This document shows positions 61,805 through 64,000 of a stretch of DNA of 64,000 nt, piece after piece. The position numbers and the translations under genes are program-made. Each line of letters begins with the position of its first letter. Position 1 is the stretch's first letter. Under the pieces are notes generated by a model. That model searched no databases and was not told where the DNA came from. It worked only from the letters and a program-made list of their open reading frames with translations. The stretch is from Cellulomonas sp. Leaf334 (GTDB lineage Bacteria; Actinomycetota; Actinomycetes; Actinomycetales; Cellulomonadaceae), in contig NZ_LMOO01000001.1 in assembly GCF_001424195.1 (NCBI RefSeq), forward strand, positions 912,569 to 976,568. Direction: 5' to 3'.

Positions 61805-62230
61805 CTACAGAAGCTCCTGGAGCCCGAGGATCGCTGGCCAGAATATAGCAACTGCCAATGCGCAGCTCGCAAATAGGCAAAGAAATGGCCATGCCCGACG
61901 CGGTCGTACGTCCCTACCGGCCACCGGCTCCGCGTCCGGATCCGAATCTGAATGATCTGAATCCGACCAGTTGACAACTGCGCGCAACGGGTCGAATCCC
62001 GTTCCCACGAGTAGGCATACATTCAGCAAGGAGCCGAGTAGCAACCCACCCCCGAAGCTGCCGGTTTGTAGGGAGATTCGCCAAGCGCCGAATCCCGCAA
62101 GAAGCGGAAGTGACGACGCGACGACAAAAGCCTTTTCGGGTTCGCGAGGGCCCCGAAGAGGGCGGAATGAGAAACCGACTACTGCGAGCCAGGTGAGGGC
62201 ATAGATAATTGCAATAGTTCGATCCGTCAT
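61805..62230 (-). CDS. Small four-helix membrane protein, probable immunity protein of the RHS toxin
   Basis: 141 aa. Its ATG (62230) overlaps the RHS stop (ATGA), so the two are translated together. Four hydrophobic segments: IAIIYALTWLAVVGFSF, AFVVASSLPLLAGFGAW, GGGLLLGSLLNVCLLVGTG and FLCLFASCALAVAIFWPAIL. A charged loop rich in Asp/Ser (SDSDHSDSDPDAE) lies between helices 3 and 4. Codon use is low-GC and unlike the resident genes. A gene directly after a polymorphic toxin tip is normally its immunity gene; membrane location suggests the toxin acts at or through the membrane. Inferred from context. Confidence 0.65.
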   Translation of the reverse strand: MTDRTIAIIYALTWLAVVGFSFRPLRGPREPEKAFVVASSLPLLAGFGAWRISLQTGSFGGGLLLGSLLNVCLLVGTGFDPLRAVVNWSDSDHSDSDPDAEPVAGRDVRPRRAWPFLCLFASCALAVAIFWPAILGLQELL

Positions 62231-64000
62231 CTTTGCTTTTGCCGCGCAATCTTGTCCCAGTTGTCGACCATTTGTGTCATTCCAAAAACCGCGTACTGGA
62301 CGTAGCTGCGATAGCCCCGAGCCCCCGGCAATCCTCGGTACGAAGGGTGCTTCGAAGCACGCAAGATCGCGCCGTCGACGCCCCCAAACCGACCGAGCCT
62401 ACTATTGTTGTACGCGCGTGCGACCTTCGTCGCGGCTCGGCCAATCGCTCCCGTTCTAGCTGCCACCGAGGCGGCGCCCTTAAATGCGATTCTGCCAGCG
62501 CCGCCAAATGCAAGCCCCGCAGCCGTGGTCCCCAAAGTTCGCGCCCCCGTTGCGTAGTCCTTCGCTGCGAAGGACGCAAGCGCGCTACCCGTTCCGGCGA
62601 CCAGAGCGACAGCACCGCAAATTTGACAGAACACAGCGGGCACGAAGCTAGCCGCCGTTGCGACGGCGTTGAGCGCAAGGGCAACACCCTTCCACGAGAG
62701 GCGACCATCAAGGTCAGTGCAGTTTACGGGGTCGGCCCTGCAGTAGTCGTAATCGTTCGCCGATCCGCCAGCCACGGGGTCAACTGAGAGGAATCTTCCG
62801 GTCGTTGGACTATAGAGCCGTACGCCCATGAGGATGGTGCCGGTGGGTGTGTCGGCGGAGCGTTGGGCGGCGCCGAGCCATCCGTAGCGTGGGGGTGCTT
62901 GCCCGGTCTGCCCGGAGGTCATGGGCTGGGGGACGCCGAACTCGTCGAAGGACGTCACACGCAGCGGAGTGAACGAGGGTGCCGTGTCGGGGTCGTCGTA
63001 GGGCACGGTGGCGATGACGTCGCCGTGCAGGTCGACGAGCTGGAGGACCCGGTCGCCGGTGGCGCTGGTCTGCGCTGCCATGGCGCCGTCCATGCCTTCG
63101 ACGTAGCGGGTGACGCGGTCGGGCAGGGTGATGTCTTCGACGATCCAGGCGGGTTCGTCGTCGTCGCCGTCGTAGTGGCTGACCTGTTCGGTGGAGTTCA
63201 CCCAGGCGCTGTTGATCCACTTGAAGGTCTGCTCCGAGGAGAACCGCTGCAGGGGGTCCAGTCCCCAGGTGCTCTTGGCGACGGCGGGCACTTCCTGGCT
63301 GGCGACCAGGTCGTTGACGAAGTACCCGTTCATGGCGGTGGCGCTGCCGTCGGCTGTCGGCATCGTCATCGTGCGACCGAACGCGTCGTAGGTCCAGGCC
63401 TTGCCGGTGGTCCCCGTGGTGGTGAGGAGACGGTCGGCCGAGTCGTACGTGGAGACTGCAGAGGTCGCACCTGCGGTGCCGGGACAGGCCGAGGTGCCGG
63501 CTCCTGCCGCCGAAGCGGTCTTGATTGACGTGCGGTTCGTGTGGGTGTCGTAGCCGTAGGTCCGCGAGGTGCATGTGCCCGTGGCGACTGATGCGTCGGC
63601 GACGTCGGTGAGTCGGCCGAGGCGGTCGTAGGTGTAGGTGCGAGTCCCGCTGTTGCTGTCGTGGGTGATCCATTGGCCGCGGTGGTTCTCTACGACCTTG
63701 TCGGAGTAGATCGTCTGTCCGTCGGCGGTGCGGGTGTAGGCCCGCTTGGTGGGGACGCGCGCGGTGTCGTAGGTGAGGGTGAGGGTCACACCGGCGGGCA
63801 TCTTCTGCGATGCGAGTTGCCCGTCCGGTCCCCAGGTCGGCTCGAAGGTACCGGCGATCGGGTCCGTCATCTTCGTGACGAAGCCGCGGGGCTCTGCCTT
63901 TCGGTCGTAGACGTAGTCGCGTGTCCCGATCAGCGAGGTGCCGGCGAAGTTCTCGACCTTGATCGGCTGACCGAGCCGGTCGTAAGCCGTGGTGGTGACA
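62227..64000 (-). CDS. RHS-repeat polymorphic toxin, C-terminal part (partial)
   Basis: The frame stays open to the window edge, giving the last 591 codons. YD/RHS repeats are clear: TAYDRLGQPIKVENFAG, RTYTYDRLGRLTDVADASVA, SAVSTYDSADRLLTTTGTTG and KAWTYDAFGRTMTM. The RHS core ends with MGVRLYSPTTGRFLSVDPVAGG...NDYDYCRADPVNCTDLDGR. After this comes a hydrophobic pre-toxin stretch (WKGVALALNAVATAASFVPA onward) and a basic tip, from about ATKVARAYNNSRLG to the final DNWDKIARQKQR. The tip matches no toxin family I know. RHS proteins deliver such tips in contact-dependent competition. GC falls sharply from the core to the tip, typical of module exchange. Confidence 0.9.
   Translation of the reverse strand, partial: VTTTAYDRLGQPIKVENFAGTSLIGTRDYVYDRKAEPRGFVTKMTDPIAGTFEPTWGPDGQLASQKMPAGVTLTLTYDTARVPTKRAYTRTADGQTIYSDKVVENHRGQWITHDSNSGTRTYTYDRLGRLTDVADASVATGTCTSRTYGYDTHTNRTSIKTASAAGAGTSACPGTAGATSAVSTYDSADRLLTTTGTTGKAWTYDAFGRTMTMPTADGSATAMNGYFVNDLVASQEVPAVAKSTWGLDPLQRFSSEQTFKWINSAWVNSTEQVSHYDGDDDEPAWIVEDITLPDRVTRYVEGMDGAMAAQTSATGDRVLQLVDLHGDVIATVPYDDPDTAPSFTPLRVTSFDEFGVPQPMTSGQTGQAPPRYGWLGAAQRSADTPTGTILMGVRLYSPTTGRFLSVDPVAGGSANDYDYCRADPVNCTDLDGRLSWKGVALALNAVATAASFVPAVFCQICGAVALVAGTGSALASFAAKDYATGARTLGTTAAGLAFGGAGRIAFKGAASVAARTGAIGRAATKVARAYNNSRLGRFGGVDGAILRASKHPSYRGLPGARGYRSYVQYAVFGMTQMVDNWDKIARQKQR

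Overview
The window reads as the chromosome of a high-GC Gram-positive actinobacterium, most like Cellulomonas or a close relative in the Micrococcales. The basis is very high third-position GC, frequent GTG starts, stop/start overlaps of the ATGA or GTGA type, a secreted GH10 xylanase with a CBM2 cellulose/xylan-binding module, a galactan-degradation locus and three LacI-family sugar regulators. No organism-specific marker such as 16S rRNA is present, so the genus is an inference.

Layout. 1-3887: housekeeping and unassigned genes (partial membrane-anchored protein, luciferase-like oxidoreductase, VOC protein, OhrR-like MarR regulator, a small protein, a large lipoprotein). 3991-7818: a TPP riboswitch followed by ykoF-ykoE-ykoD-ykoC, an ECF importer for a thiamine precursor. 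7860-9370: convergent CHAD and CYTH genes. 9415-12701: MacB-like ABC permease and ATPase. 12917-14296: DEAD-box helicase. 14427-15818: soluble molybdopterin oxidoreductase plus flavin reductase. 15838-18522: PEP carboxylase, divergent from a ketopantoate-reductase-like gene. 19703-24225: xylan locus (xylanase, DUF3237-like protein, esterase, LacI regulator and a truncated second xylanase-like leader), tied together by repeated palindromic operators.

24290-39176: a 15-kb, five-gene, tightly coupled operon encoding a leaderless PhoD-like metallophosphatase, a DUF6603-like beta-rich giant, and three large proteins (934, 1360 and 579 aa) that I cannot assign to any characterised family. This is the best candidate in the window for an undescribed system. 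It is preceded by a nucleoside-deoxyribosyltransferase-like gene divergent from a DeoR regulator.

40469-45104: GrpB-like protein, an ArsR-type repressor with a clear palindromic operator and its SRPBCC partner, a small membrane protein, a maltokinase-cap-like protein and a VanY-type peptidase. 45289-60212: galactan/galactoside utilisation. A secreted GH53 endo-galactanase, two GH42 and one GH2 beta-galactosidases and a sugar ABC importer without its own ATPase are flanked by two LacI regulators, each with its own duplicated palindrome. The logic is extracellular cleavage, import of galacto-oligosaccharides, then intracellular hydrolysis.

61086-64000: a border. A tRNA-Ala 3' fragment with its hairpin terminator is followed by lower-GC DNA carrying the C-terminal part of an RHS polymorphic toxin and an overlapping small membrane protein that is probably its immunity factor. 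This looks like one end of an integrated island that continues past the window.
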